A stretch of 64,000 nt of DNA from Hybos culiciformis (GCA_964007475.1 OZ023273.1:23547557-23611556); one strand, 5' to 3'; shown: positions 23,323 through 36,680, counted from the stretch's first letter. Numbers and translations are program-made. The notes: generated by a model not told the origin, from the letters alone.

Positions 23323-23356
23323 CATCCCTGATCTCTTAAGACACTCCGCCGACTGA
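23323..23356 (-). promoter_or_regulatory. Candidate core promoter (Inr + DPE) for the elongase
   Basis: On the minus strand TCAGTC matches the arthropod initiator TCAKTY, with the A (+1) at 23354. GGATG at 23327-23323 matches the DPE consensus RGWYV at exactly +28 to +32. It sits 1.6 kb upstream of the first acceptor of the elongase, in the correct orientation, in a patch richer in CpG than its surroundings. A chance match of this pair somewhere in 64 kb is not improbable, so position and orientation carry much of the weight. Confidence 0.3.
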
Positions 23357-26300
23357 ATTTGATTAAAAACGAGGTTTTATTAAGAAGAGGTTTTGAAGCA
23401 AATAGAGTATTCATAGTTAATTTCATTCCAAAATATGTATAAGCGGTACATTCGGAACTATTCTCCCATTTTAAAATTGCATCGCTTTTCCATTAAGGTG
23501 AAAAGAAATATTTAAATAATGCATTATGTTCTTTAAAAATATTTATTTCAAGAAAAATTATTAAAATGATAAGCTATGGCGGATGTAAAAATTTAATTTG
23601 AACTTTAAAAGAATCTACTACACTGACGATGATGATGACGACATATTGATAAATTTATATATAAAAAATGTAACCTATATTTATTATTGAACAAACGTAG
23701 ATGTTCTTTTATGTATACTATAATAATAAAATAAAATAAATAAAACTGTTGAGCTTCAATCGTTGGAATTAAAAGAAATAAAAAAATAGTCTATAGTAAA
23801 TCATTCATAAAAATATTAAGCATAATATGTTAATTGGATAGGTAATTTGGATCTGTTTATTTTCAAATAATACGATCATAGTATCTGTAAGCGTATACGT
23901 CCCAAACCAATTTGAAAAAGATAATCCTTTACATCTACATTGTGCTAAATTAGCTAAAAAAAAAATTGCATTTGCCTACTCTATTCAATCATCCAACCTT
24001 TCTTAAGACAGTTTGTTGCTCAGGATTTTTTTGATTTTGTTTATATAGTAAGTTTACCATAGATGTTTTTGGTTGCTTTCTACGTTGATTTGCGTTTAAA
24101 GAGATGGCAGATAGTATAAAATGCCATTTCTTTAAGGCAGATCCAGAATAATATCTACTATAGAATAGATCCAGGCTCCCATTCTTCTTTCTTTCAGCAT
24201 CTTCTGTTAGAAATGTTTTTTTTTTTGTATTTTTTTTACTTTGATTATTGTATTCATATTATTATTCATTTTTTTAAGATGATACTATATTGCGATAGAA
24301 TTGTGCCTCCGAAAAATGTTAAGTTGATGACTACGGGTAGTTGCATGCATTGTAGCAATAATTTTCATTTTTATGGAAACTTTTTTTTTCAAACATTCCC
24401 TTGAGGATTACTATTATTTTAGTCATTTTTTTCTGCCAATTTATCGATTTGAAATTTTAGGAAATTACAAATTATTTTCAAATATCTCTGCTCAGTTCTG
24501 TCTAATTCAGAAATTTTACGCATATTGAAAATTAAATCTTGCAACAAATTTATTTAAAAAACCAACGTTTACGCAAATAATTACATAACTTTGGGGTTTA
24601 TTATAAAATATATTTAAATATGTATCTTCGTTTAATAAAATTTACACGTTTTTCTTCAAAATACAATTTTTTTTAAGAAAATTTTATTTATTTTTAATAA
24701 AATTTTAGGGACTTTGAGCTTTAAAAATGTTTTTAAAAGTTTATATTCAGAGAATTTTGTATTTATAATACTCTTAATATATGCAAAATAATTATCATAG
24801 GATATAGATATAGATTTAAGAGATTATTATAAGTATAGATATGATAATTTAATATAAATATAAATATATAAGTAATTTTATAATAAAAATAATAAAATGT
24901 TAGTTTTTCATCATAATGAGTACTAAAAATTATCTTTCGAAATTTAGAGATGAATGAACTGAATTAAGTATAATGATTTTTTAGTTTTCTTCAGATTGTC
25001 ACTTTACGTACAATAATATCTTTTTATATAGAAAGCTTACGTAAAATTTATTAAAATAGATATATTAAGATTTTGGTCATTGTAAATTTTAGAATAGTGT
25101 TGAAAAAAAAAAAAAAATATTTTCTTTGGTATTATTTCACACCAGATTATGCCTTTAGTGAATTTAGAACCATATATTTGAAATAAGCATTGAATTAGAG
25201 CCAAAGAAGCAGAAATTCTTTCAATTTTTTTTTTTTAACATTTTCAAATTCAAATAATAAAATTGTTCTTCAAGTTTTTTCTCTGAAGTATTTAATCATT
25301 GAAATTAAGTATAAAGTTCTAATTTGCCTAAAATAAGTTTTGAAACAATTTTAATTTTGTTTTTTATCTTATGTTGGAAGTTAAACTGTAACGGAAATTG
25401 AGTTGTTTTAGTAAATTTTTTAATAGGAAAATGTGTATGTTTTTATCAAGCGATCTCAGTTTCAATTGATTGAACTTTATTAAATATATTAAAAAAATTA
25501 AAGTAATAAAAATTATTTACTAAATAAAAATTTTATGTATAAATATTGTTTTTTTTTCAAGGTCTCAATTATATGTATTGATTTATTCAAAATAGCTCCA
25601 AGGACGTAGAGATTTAATAATTTAAATATTTTATAAAGTTTTTCTAAGAACTCATAAGTTAACAAAAATATAACATTTAATAAGTTTTTAAGTTTTTTGA
25701 CAACATTAAATATTTTAAAGATTTCACTGAAGCAAAGAACCTTAGAATATTTAATATAACAATTACATTCTACAACGTAGGTGTAGAATTTATATTATTG
25801 TAAGTAAATTAGTGGATACATACAATAAATATGTATGTATATACAATGTATTTACTTCAAGTACAAAAATTATATTTGATATGATACTCAATTTTCCAAA
25901 AATATCTTCTTTCTCAAATGTAATGTAAACTAAACTAATACACAGCACGCTAAAAGCTAACAAAATGTACTGCATAACAACCAAAACAATTTAGCACTCC
26001 TAAAAATATATATAAAAAAAAAAAATTTAAATAATAAAACCAAGAAAAGAACATCTTGTTCTTGAATTACAAAGAGATCTTAGTTTCAAATTATTATGTA
26101 TCGTTTATATATATATATCATGATAGATTTATGATATCATATTGATTTAAAAATTATACTGTTTTTGTATATATTTTTTTGTATTTTATTCATCTATTTT
26201 ATTGTTTACTTAAAGGACTTAGGTATGTTGTTAACTTAAAGTCATAATCTACTGTAAAAACTGTACGAATTCAAGATGCATTTACACCGTCTTTAATTCG

Positions 26301-26437
26301 TTAAATTTGGTGTTCTAATCAATGATAATTTTGAGTTTTACAGAAAATTAGTTAGCCCTGAAAAAACGAAATTATACTGAACTCAACCGACCACCTGTGA
26401 ATGTGCATTATCTATCACTACATCAGTAACAAAGTTT
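23357..26437. other. AT-rich upstream region without a recognised gene
   Basis: About 3 kb with poly-A/T runs and small ORFs. The minus-strand ORF at 25790-25984 begins with a hydrophobic stretch resembling a signal peptide, but it has no recognisable family, no partner exon and sits in featureless DNA; I do not call it a gene. Confidence 0.5.
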
Positions 26438-27355
26438 ATGCGTTTTCAAATAATAAGATCTACATTATATAATCTATTCAGACGCGATCGTCATCAGGGT
26501 AGTGATGCAACCACAGTTGGTGGTGGAGTTGCAGTAGCTGTGAAGGGCTGCTTTGATTCTGAGAGAATTTTGATCCCTGCTGATGATTTAGAAATTTTAT
26601 GTGTTAAGGTTAAGCTCTCCAATTTTTGTTTGTATATTTTAGCTGTATATTTACCACCTAAAACAGGTGATGCTAGAAAAAATTTACACCTTAGCTTGAT
26701 TAACTCACTTGATTTTTTTAGTGATATTATTTCTGACTCAGATAGAGTATTGTTTTTGGGAGATTTCAACTTGTCTGCGACTGCTTGGCTCGTTGATGCT
26801 GAATGCGACTGTTTTTATCCTACATCTTCATGTTCAGTTGAATCCTTCTTAACTGATCATTTGTTGTCACTCAATTTTGAACAAAATTCTTTAGTTAAAA
26901 ATGTGAATGGTAAACAATTAGATCTTGTTTTTTCTATAAATTTGTCTTCTATTTTAATTACTCATTGTGCAGATTGATTGCTGCCGGAGGAAAACCACCA
27001 TCCTTCTCTTGTTATTAGTCTAGATATTGGTCATTCTCCGAATGAACTAATGGTGGAAAACAATTATTCCTTTAATTTTAGTAAAGCCGATTATGTAGGA
27101 ATGAATAACTCTCTCAGTCTTTTCGATTGGAGTTTTTTACATTCTCAAAACATGGAACAGGCTACTAAAGAATTCTACTCTATTATTTTCAAATTGTTTA
27201 TTGAGTACGTACCATTCAAATCTAATCGCATTCGTAATTTCTCCCCGCCGTGGTATACTGATGAGTTGGATCTCTCAGAAACAAGCGTAATATGTTATGG
27301 AAAACATATTGTAGTGATAGGAGTGAATATACACTTGGTCAATATTTGTGTATAA
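26438..27355 (+). pseudogene. LINE endonuclease, C-terminal part
   Basis: The frame reads LYNLFRRDR, then GGGVAVAVK, then VLFLGDFNLS (the GDFN motif), and QLDLVFS before the region around NHHPSLVI, which corresponds to the conserved xDHxP end of the endonuclease. The first third of the domain, with the catalytic Asn and Glu motifs, is absent because of 5' truncation. A TGA at 26975-26977 interrupts the frame between CAD and LLPE. The linker then reads PPWYTDELD before a frameshift near 27275-27292, after which the track ends at 27355 out of frame. The element cannot make an active endonuclease. Confidence 0.85.
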
Positions 27356-28515
27356 AGGAGGATTTTCGACGGCTTTCTATTAACTGCCATTCTAACTATT
27401 TGCTAAATCTAGAAAATGATCTCAAGTTAGATCCAAAACAATTCTGGAACTTTGTTAACTTAAAAAAAGGTTCTTCTTCATATCCAACAACTCTCCATTA
27501 CAATGATGTCAGTAGTGACAATAATTATATTATTGCTAATCTCTTCGCTGATTTCTTCAAATCTTCTTTTGAGGCCGTCTCTACTTCGCGTTCGCCTCAA
27601 GTTGACTCTGTCAACTCATATTCTTTTCTTTCAAATCTTAATTCGTATATATCTAAAACTGAAATCTCCAAACATATCCAGAAATTAAAAAATCAAACAC
27701 AGTAGGACCGGATGGCATTCCTACCGTTTTCTTGATGGAATGTGTGGATAAATTAATTGAACCACTTTATATTCTATTTAATATGTCTATTTCTTTATGT
27801 TGCTTCCCTAGTATTTGGAAAATATCCTATATTATTCCACTTCATAAAAAATCCAATAAAGCACATGTTCAGAATTATAGGCCTATCGCCCGACTATCTA
27901 TATTGCCGACTATCTATATTGCCTAAACTATTTGAGTAAATTATTTCTGACAACCTTCAATTTTTCATCAAGCCTATTATTTCTGATAGACAACATGGTT
28001 TCGTTCGTGGGAAGTCAACTACCACTAACCTTTTAGACTTTACGTCTTTTTGTAATAGTAAATTTCTTTCCGGAAATTATGTCGACTGTATTTTTACAGA
28101 TTTTTCGAAAGCTTTTGACAAATTATGCCACAAAACCCTAATTTGTAAATTGAACAAAATGGGCTTTCATTCAGCTTTTGTCGATTGGATATATGATTAC
28201 TTATCTAATCGTTATTATCAAGTTTCTTTTAATAACTTCTTATCAGCACCGTTTTTGGTAAATTGTGGTGTTCCACAAGGTAGTCATCTTGGTCCTATTT
28301 TCTTTATTTTATTTATAAATGATCTTCCAAATATATTAAATTCATCTGAAGTTCTTATTTACGCAGATGACGCAAAAATTTTCAAGTCCATAACTAGTTA
28401 TTCCGATTGCATTGACTTGCAAAATGATATCGAATCATTTTGCAATTGGTGTACCTCAAATAATCTTCAATTAAACGTTAATAAGTGTCACTCAATGAAA
28501 GAAGAACATTTTTGA
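27292..28515 (+). pseudogene. LINE reverse transcriptase domain
   Basis: After a shift near 27285 the frame gives the N-terminal linker of the reverse transcriptase. A second shift near 27693 brings in TVGPDGIPT and the block WKISYIIPLHKKSN and NYRPI. A 16-base tandem duplication (CGACTATCTATATTGC at 27891-27906 and 27907-27922) causes a third break within the RLSILPKLFE block, followed by a TAA at 27937-27939. From 27940 the frame is open through RQHGFVRGKST, DFSKAFDKL (motif A), GVPQGSHLGP (motif B) and LIYADDAKIF (motif C, catalytic Asp pair intact). The frame is lost again near 28500. Confidence 0.92.
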
Positions 28516-29191
28516 TTTTCAATACAGTGTTGGGTCCTCTTCTTTAACAAGAGAAGTAGAGACCACTGATCTTGGAGTTTTGTTGGATGAAAAGTTGAAT
28601 TTTATTAAACATATCGATTTTGTTACAAGTAAGGCTCTGCGTGTTCTTGGTTTTATCAAGAGGCAATCTAAACAATTCAATGATCCATATGTTATGAAAC
28701 TTCTATATTCTTCTTTTGTTCGTCCCACATTGGAATATTCTTGCCAGGTCAGGAATCCATTCTACGCTACTCATATCTCTAGATTGGAATCGGTTCAAAA
28801 AAATTTCCTTCGTTTCGCTTTAAGGCGCCTCAATTGGCAGGATAATTTGAATTTACCTCCATACACTCACAGACTTCAACTTCAAAATTTCTCAAGTCTG
28901 GAGAATAGAAGAGCTTATTTGTCGTTCAGCTTTATCCATAAAGTCATCGAAGGAAAAACGACAAGTAACTGTTTAATGTCTAACTTATTTTTCAATGTGC
29001 CCTCAAGAAGTCTTAGAAATTTTGATGTCATTTGTATTCAATTTTCCAGAACCAATTATGGTCAATATAGCCCACTTAACTCCCTATTCAAGATTTATAA
29101 CCGATACCAATTCCTGCTTCAGTTATACGTTTTCGAAAGTCCTTCTTTTAAAAGTAAATTTTATCATACTATTTTGAATAATTCAGACTAA
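28503..29191 (+). pseudogene. LINE reverse transcriptase C-terminal region
   Basis: In a third frame, after the break near 28500, the protein continues with TTDLGVLLDEKLNF, SKALRVLGFIKRQSKQF, YSSFVRPTLEYSC and RLESVQKNFLRFALRRLNW, which are the conserved thumb/C-terminal blocks of jockey-type LINE proteins. It ends with a stop codon at 29189-29191, about 120 bases before the (AAAT)n tail. That 120-base 3' UTR is short but normal for such elements. Confidence 0.9.
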
Positions 29192-29333
29192 GTGATACAT
29201 TATTTAATAGTAAATATTACTGATTTGTATATTTTTTACATCCCTTATTAAATTAATTGTATATATATTTAATTTTAATATCATATTTTTATTCGCTTGT
29301 ATTAAGCATTTGAAATAAATAAATAAATAAAAA

Positions 29334-32300
29334 TTATCCCACTTTAATGCAATCTACTTTTAATGTAATATACGTCTATAATGAGATTTTAATCAAAGAT
29401 TATAATAATTGTGCACAGAGATTCAAATATGGTTTAAAAACAAATCAAATCACACTTTAAGGTATAGAATAGACTTTACAGACACATTATGAATTTACCC
29501 GCTTTTAACATTATATCAAAATTTTCATTTCAGAATCATCTAAAAAAGTGTTATGCAACAAATGTTCAAAAAAAAAATTTGTTTTAAAAAAATATTCTAA
29601 ATTGAAAATAAATATTTAATGAGGTAACAAAAAAAGGTAGCTACATGTATAAATAACTATGAAATTAAATTTTTCAAAGGCCAAAGAAAAAACAAATTTC
29701 CAAATATACCGAAATTATATTTTCATATTTTATGAAATAATAAATTTTTGAACAGAAAAGGTGGAAAAGAAAAACCAAATGGAAAAAAGGAAAAGAAAAT
29801 CTATAGTGAAAACTTTAAAAGCTCATTTTTTTTAAAGAGATTAAATAATTCATTAAAGATCAAATTTGATTACATTTTATGTCTTTTTTGTTATTTTTTT
29901 TAAGCACAATTTAAGTACCGAAATGTCTTAATTAAAAAGAAATAATTATTTAAATTTTATTTCAAAAGTGCTCTCCACTAAATTCTTTACAAAAAAGAAA
30001 CTTTGAATTGCAATGGAAAATTCTGTCTAATGATGTTATAATCCAAAGGACATCTTTGTAAAAATATTAAATCATAGAAAATAATTTACATAATATTAAA
30101 ATATTAACACGTATAGCGTAGAACTTAATTGTATCAAGGTATATTGGTCATAGTGATGATTACCAAACGATCTACTTGTTTGTATTTATTTTTTTATTTC
30201 TGTGTCAAGTCAAGATTAGTATTATTTAACAATTTAATCAAAAATAAAGTTAGTGAGTTCGCGACGTTGATATTTTGGCCTAAAAATTTGAAATCGATAT
30301 TATATTTGACATATTTTTAAAAGTTTTTATATGAAAAATCGCTGTCGCCTTCATTGTCGCCCCAATTGTGTTTACACCTATATTCGTACGTTATGATTGC
30401 TTCAAAATCAACAAAAAAATCTATTATTCCCACAAATATCTGCATTAAATTTAATATGGGTAAATTGTTTAAATGAGAAATGTTTATTGTATATTATATA
30501 ATAGCTATAAATTAAATACTAAAAAAAAATAGAAATCAATTTTTTGTTATTAAATTATTAATTTACATTGACATTATAAATAAAACTTTAATGCACCTTT
30601 TGGATAAAAAAAAAATTGTTTTATAGGTAGGTACATATCGAATTGCTAGAAGAAGAATGTACATAAAATAAAAATATTTTTATATAAATGTTTGCATCAA
30701 TATAAGTTTACTACATAATATTTTTATTCTTTTCATGTCAACACAAAGTCAAGAAAATATTTAATATCTATCATGTATAATAAAATGAAAAAATTTTATA
30801 TTCATAAAATTGATCACATAGCAGTATTATCATTGTGATTGGTAAGGCAGTAAAATGGTTATAAATATTAGAACGAACGTTTACTTCAACCTTTCTGTGA
30901 GAACGAACAGCATACCATAGTTATCTTTCAACATAATTAATTGCTGAAAAACTAAATGTTGGAGTAGTACTAATTAATGTAATTAATTATTCTGGGGTGA
31001 GGCTTGGATGCATAACAAAATTTCAAATTGATCGCCTCATGTACGCGAATCTTAATTTGTTTTACTACGATGGTACCTTAAAATATTATACAGTAATTCG
31101 ATTATTGCCAGTAACTAAATTTTTCTAATCAGAGCTTAAAAAAAACCTATTCAAAATTTTAGAAAGTTCATATTTTTATTTTAGTTTTATATTAAGTACA
31201 TACCTACATAAATGAATTTTATCTGATATGTGATAAACTAAAAACTTGAAAGCTCAAAAGATAAAATGTCACATGTTCTATTTATATAACCAAAATTTAA
31301 CTTAATAACTGTAAGTACTATAAATTAAAGTAAAATTGTGTAAATATATAAATATACCTAAACTTATACTGTTGTATATGATATAAAAAGATTATGTTAT
31401 CATGCTTTCGTCAAAGTGTACTGCACATTATTGTAAATTTTTTATTTACTTTTTTTTTTTATTATTATTATAAATTCTAATTCCTATATACAACTTTCTT
31501 TTTTCAAATAAATATATTATGTACCAAAATTTATTTGTATAAAATAATATATATATGTAAATATAATATAATGTAGATATACGTTGTATTCACTAATTTT
31601 ATGCTGACATTCATATATTTTTGTATAAATATTTAGATATGCTCAAATACATAAGTAAAAAAACATATACTTATGTAGAATATAATTTTAATGTTCTGAA
31701 TGTGAAGAATTTTCCTTTAATAATAATATAATTTTACGAGGCTAAAGTACGATTGGCAAGGTGATTTTATATTTTATATACACTTTTATACCACATAGTG
31801 AAAATGAAATGAATGAATATAGAATTTCTTGGGTTGGTATAATTTTTAAAGATTATTTTTCTTAAATAATTAATAAATAAATTAATATAAAAATACAAAA
31901 TATTGAACATCAATTCACTGAAGTTCCTCCATTAACAATTAAATTACTATAATAAAGTTTTTCTTCAAAACCCGAACCAAAAAGAAATGATTATATATAT
32001 GATATAACCAATAACCACATTTAAATCATTGCAAATTAATAAGTTCAGTTGAAATCGCATTCAAATTTCAAGGGAAATTGAATAAAGAACTTGAAAAGTT
32101 CTGATTTCTTTAATGCGTTACAAGTGCAGTATTAAATTAACATATTACATATATCTAAATCTAGAATATGTTAAAAAAAAAATAAAAATCAGAATATGGA
32201 TTTCGCATAATTATGTTTTATATGTAAAATTGGTATTTAGCAGAATATTATTTGCTATTATAATTTAATTTCGAAAAACGGGGTCAAAAAGTACTATTTA

Positions 32301-34187
32301 TTTGATCATGATGATGAAATTTAACATTATTGTTACAAAGTTTTTGAATAATGTTGAAAATGGAATTAAGAATGAAACTGTGCAATGCACTATATATTTC
32401 AATGGCCTGTACCTAAAAATAACATAATGTTAATACTGACAAATTACAATTTTTAGTATCACGCTGAACACTTAAGGCAGGAACATACATATTAAGATTA
32501 GAAAAATACTTTCCATAATATTTCTTAAAAACTATTTGTAGGAAAAACATTTAAATATTTCAAGTGCCCAAAATAATAATTAAGATGTCAAAAAAAACAC
32601 ATCAAAGCTCGTTCTAAATCTAAATGTATAAGCTTATTAGATTATTGATTTATTCATAAATTTTTATTCATTCCAAGTCAAATTTAACTTTTATTAAAAT
32701 ATTTACCTACATTGTAAACATTGTATACATTATAAAATAAATTTATATATACCTACTTTTCATGTTATTATGTAAAAACATTATGAATATGTTATGATTA
32801 TGAACAATGAAAAGTAATGTCTTATTTAAAATATTAAGTGGAAAAAAATTATGAGTTCTTTGAATCTGAAAAAATTCTCAATATGTACATACAATCTAAA
32901 TGATATTAATAGTAAAATAATTTCTTGAATAATAAATTTCATGATAAACATTAAGAATTATTTAATTAAATTTGAAAATTAGATACACTATAAGGTACTT
33001 ATATTATTTGGAAGTTACTTGAATATAAAAATCTGATTTTATATCTGATTCTAAGAAATTTCAGGAAAATATGTTTTTTTCATAACTAGAGAAAAATTAA
33101 TTGTAGTTAATAATAGTCAACGTGAATGTATAATTAAATATTTTCTGTAGTCTAAGATGGATTCAAAAAATATAAAGTTATATTTCAGCTTTTAAAATTT
33201 TTTAATAAAAACAATTTTTTTTAGTGAAATGTAATCATTAAAAAAAATGTTAAAGCTTCCTTTTTTCATGAATATGTATGTAGGTACATATATTTTCAAT
33301 AAGAATTATATTTTTCATTTTATATGTACTACCAAAAAATAATTATGTACAAACATGCTTACGAACATATATGTATACAACATAAATACATAATAATAAA
33401 TAAATGTGTCATTTTTGAAAATGTTAAAAAAAAAAGAATAATTTTTTGTTAGATTTATGAAATAAGATTTTTTTTTGTTGATTTTGTGCTTTTTTAAGGT
33501 AACACTAATAACATAATTTTTATAGTGATTTTTATCTTTTTGTAAATTTTTTTTTCTAAACTCAGGCTAGACTTTATACATAACTATTTATTTTTTTTTT
33601 TAAATATACAAATATTTTTCATATTTTATAATTCTGAAAATATTTAAAAGAGAATATGAGAACAAAACTTTATGCATCAATTTTATACATATCGTCGCGT
33701 CGCAGTGAAATATATAGAAAATACTAAAAAAAAAAAATTAATTGAATGATCATTACGTAATTTTTAATTCTACTTCTGCTTATACATACTGCATATATAG
33801 TGTCGCGCGTTGTCGTACCGAACAATTTATTATTATGATGATGATGATGATTATAAATTTTCTTCAATTAAAAATTTGCGATGAAATAGGTATGTTATGT
33901 ACGTTATTTTTTGTCTACAATTAATTTGATATAATTTATGCACATATTGATATAAAAACTTACAAGAATAATAATTTATTAATGAAGTTGTTTTTTGAAA
34001 TTATAGAAAAAAAGAAGTTAAGTTAGTAATGTAAATAAACTTTTTTTTTGCGGCTGTATGTATGCAATGAAGATTAAATCACCAATAAAATATGTTATTT
34101 AAAAGGTATGTTACGCTCTCGATAACTTGAATAAATCTGTTCAAAATTTGTATATTTCTAGTTCTACATTTTTCTGATATTTATAAG
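29334..34187. other. AT-rich region without a recognised gene
   Basis: 4.9 kb of AT-rich sequence with short ORFs below 65 codons and no protein family. Slightly CpG-richer patches lie at 30230-30390 (several TGTCGCC words), about 30840-30920 and 33690-33820, the last followed by a short (GAT)n run near 33836-33849. None can be assigned. Confidence 0.5.
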
Positions 34188-35236
34188 ATAAAAACAATTT
34201 ATTTTTCGGGTGGAATTTACTATTAGTATTGGTAATTTAATATGAAAATTTTCACTGTCATTGGATTTATCTGTTTTGTGTTTTGGTCTTATAAAGAATT
34301 ATTTTTATGTAAGTTAAAATTTGAGTAAACAATTATATACTTTTTTTCAATGGTCTATTTTTTAAATTTTTTTATCCATTACCATTATCCATTACCAAAT
34401 GTCTGCTTTTTAGTCAAATTTTATTTTTTTTTTAAACTTTTCACTCAAAAATTTAATGTTATTGTCAAAATTATCAAAATGAAAATATGAATTCCAAAAT
34501 TAAGTAAACTATAAATTGAAATTTTTATAAAAATATTTAAATTTTTTTTTATTTTGATTTATAATTTAGACATAGCTTTAAGAGTAAACTTTGCTTTATA
34601 TATAAATAGTATATAATTTATTAGATCACAAAACGCATTCATCAAGCTGGGTTATACTATTACTACCAGTAAATATTTCTTGTAACTTCAACCACAAGAA
34701 AATCTATGAAAGCTATACGTATTTTTACTTAAAATTCTGTTGTACCTCTATGCGTCGAACAATTTAAACTAATTATATTTGGGGTTGATCCAAGTTGAAT
34801 CTTAAAGGCAAAAATATTTTTTTCTATATTATTTGATTATTAAAATTAATTATTTTTTTAAGTTGAATAAATAAAATACTTATATTTTTTATTTTAATTA
34901 AAAATAGAAAGGAATCGATAAGTTATACAAATAATATCATAAAACTCTTTAAAAAAAAAATAACACGAAATTGTTTGTTTTAAATATCATTGCTCTATAC
35001 CACCTAATCAATTTTTATTCGAATAAAAATTATACAGAAAATTCTTATGTTTACATAGTAATTTTACTATGAATTTATATGTATCCATTTAGAATTTTTA
35101 ATTTATTATTATTAGATACATTCATAGAAAATTGCAATGCCATATAAAAAAATTCTCCAATGACAGAGAAAATTTTCATATTAAATTACCTATACATAAT
35201 AGTAAATTCCACCCAAAAAAAATAATTTGTTTTTAT
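34188..35236. mobile_element. Long inverted-repeat element (about 1.05 kb)
   Basis: The left arm (34188-34265) and right arm (35156-35236) are inverted copies about 78-81 bases long. Shared blocks include ATAAAAACAA, GGGTGGAATTTACTATTA, GGTAATTTAATATGAAAA and TGTCATTGGA, with small differences. The interior of about 890 bases is AT-rich and has no ORF. The high arm identity argues for a transposon-like non-autonomous element. Its exact ends and target duplication cannot be fixed because the outer arms run into A-rich DNA. Confidence 0.65.
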
Positions 35237-36068
35237 ATTTTGATTTTAATATTTTCTTTTTCGTTTTTTTGCATAATCGAAAAGTATAAAATAATATTAT
35301 ATTAATCAATATGTAAATATTGATAAAATTATGAAATTTTTATTTTATTTTTATTTTTTTTTTTGTATTTTTTTTAAGAGTAATTTTGGCATTAAAATTG
35401 CTTAAAAGAAATGAGTTTTTTTTCTTCATTATTTGAACTCAATAAGTAAATATTAAATTATTTTGCTGCAACTATGCTATGTTAAAAAAAAATTATATAT
35501 ATTTACAAAGTAATAGATATGCACGCTTAGTATAAGGTTTTTTTTTTAGTATAGTTAGGTATTTTGAAATTTTTTTGAAAAAAAAAAAATTGTAGGTTTT
35601 AATAGTTTTTGTTTTTTTTTGTGTTGACTCATTTTAGCTATTTAGATTTTTGTATTTTTTTTTGTAAATTAAACATATTTGAATTTAAAGTTAGAGAAAT
35701 GATTTTATATATCATAGTTAGAGTTTGATTTGTTGGTTCCAGACCTCTGTAAAATATAAGGCAAAACAAAGCCTTATCTAAATTATTCTGTTTCCATTGA
35801 ATTTATAAAATCCAAAAATGAGATTTATAAAATATTAACCACAAAATAATATATAAGAGTTGATTAAACAGTTTTATGACAGACGGATAAATAAAGTAAA
35901 TGCGGATTGTTTTAAAAAAAAAAAAAAAAAAAGCAATTGTATGATTCTGTCTATCTGGTAGGCAACAGACTGAATTTCACAAACATTCATAAATTTCATT
36001 CAGAATATTGATATTTTTTTAAAGAGTATGTAACATATTATTGACTATGTAGATATTATATACACTTA
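35237..36068. other. AT-rich spacer with long poly-A run
   Basis: About 830 bases between two inverted-repeat elements. It contains an 18-base A run near 35914 and several poly-T runs. No gene seen. Confidence 0.55.
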
Positions 36069-36680
36069 GTCCAAGAGCTCGCAACGTAAGAAATCACGTC
36101 ATTTTAGCAAGGCTCATTTTTTAATATAATGTTCCATGCTACGGTGCAGGACGCATAAAGGTAGTCTGGCTGTCAGACGACGTTGCGTTTACCCGTGGGA
36201 GCAGAACCAAGTAGGTAAAAAAAATGCAAAATTACATGAAAAAAACAGATTGTTTTTAAATGACATAGGTCTGGCATCCATTTAGCAACGGTATTTCCGT
36301 CTGGCAAATTGGATGTAGTCTATATAAGATCCAATCTATAACATACAAAAATTTCAGCCTTGCTAAAATGACGTGAAATTGATGTTTTTTTTTTGTTATA
36401 ATCAAGGTCTGGCACGGTTTTAACAACTCCGAAGCCGTCTGGCAATGATGCATTAACATTTCATATATAAGCACAAACAAGTGACATAACTAGAAATCGT
36501 GCTATTATCAAGTAATTTTGCATTTTTTCTTTGACCTACCTTGATCTGCTGTCACGGGTAAACGCAACGTCATCTGACAGCCAGACTACCCTTATGGGTA
36601 CTGCGATGTAGCATGGAACAATATATTAAAAAATGAGCCTTGCTAAAATCACGTGACAAAAACGTTGCGAGCTCTTAGAC
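36069..36680. mobile_element. Foldback/MITE element with inverted arms of about 150 bp
   Basis: The two ends (GTCCAAGAGCTCGCAACG and, reversed, GTCTAAGAGCTCGCAACG) begin long inverted arms of about 150 bases each, containing TTTTAGCAAGGCTCATTTTT, GTTCCATGCTAC, TAGTCTGGCTGTCAGA and GCGTTTACCCGTG. TA flanks both ends, which would fit a TA target duplication, though the palindromic TTAGTC/GACTAA context makes this uncertain. The centre has four TCTGGCA words (36271, 36300, 36410, 36437) and another copy of TTGCTAAAATGACGTGA. The minus-strand 74-codon ORF inside is a by-product. No transposase. Confidence 0.8.

Larger units (their letters stand above)
26438..29333 (+). mobile_element. 5'-truncated jockey-like LINE, frameshifted, with (AAAT)n tail
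   Basis: A non-LTR retrotransposon copy of about 2.9 kb. It keeps the C-terminal part of an apurinic-like endonuclease, then a reverse transcriptase and its C-terminal extension, and ends in a short (AAAT)n tail at 29313-29333. The 5' part (ORF1 and the N-terminal endonuclease) is missing. No RNase H domain is visible between the reverse transcriptase and the tail, which fits jockey/CR1-type rather than I-type elements. The coding part has at least three frameshifts and two in-frame stops but is otherwise well preserved, so the insertion is fairly young. No target duplication was recognised. Confidence 0.92.

Noticed and set aside
25790..25984. 64-codon minus-strand ORF with a signal-peptide-like start
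   Set aside because: Hydrophobic starts are common by chance in T-rich DNA; no Cys pattern, propeptide or partner exon was seen.
26494..26769. 91-codon minus-strand ORF
   Set aside because: Antisense shadow of the LINE endonuclease frame.
36256..36480. 74-codon minus-strand ORF with CQT repeats
   Set aside because: Created by repeated TCTGGCA words inside the foldback element at 36069-36680.
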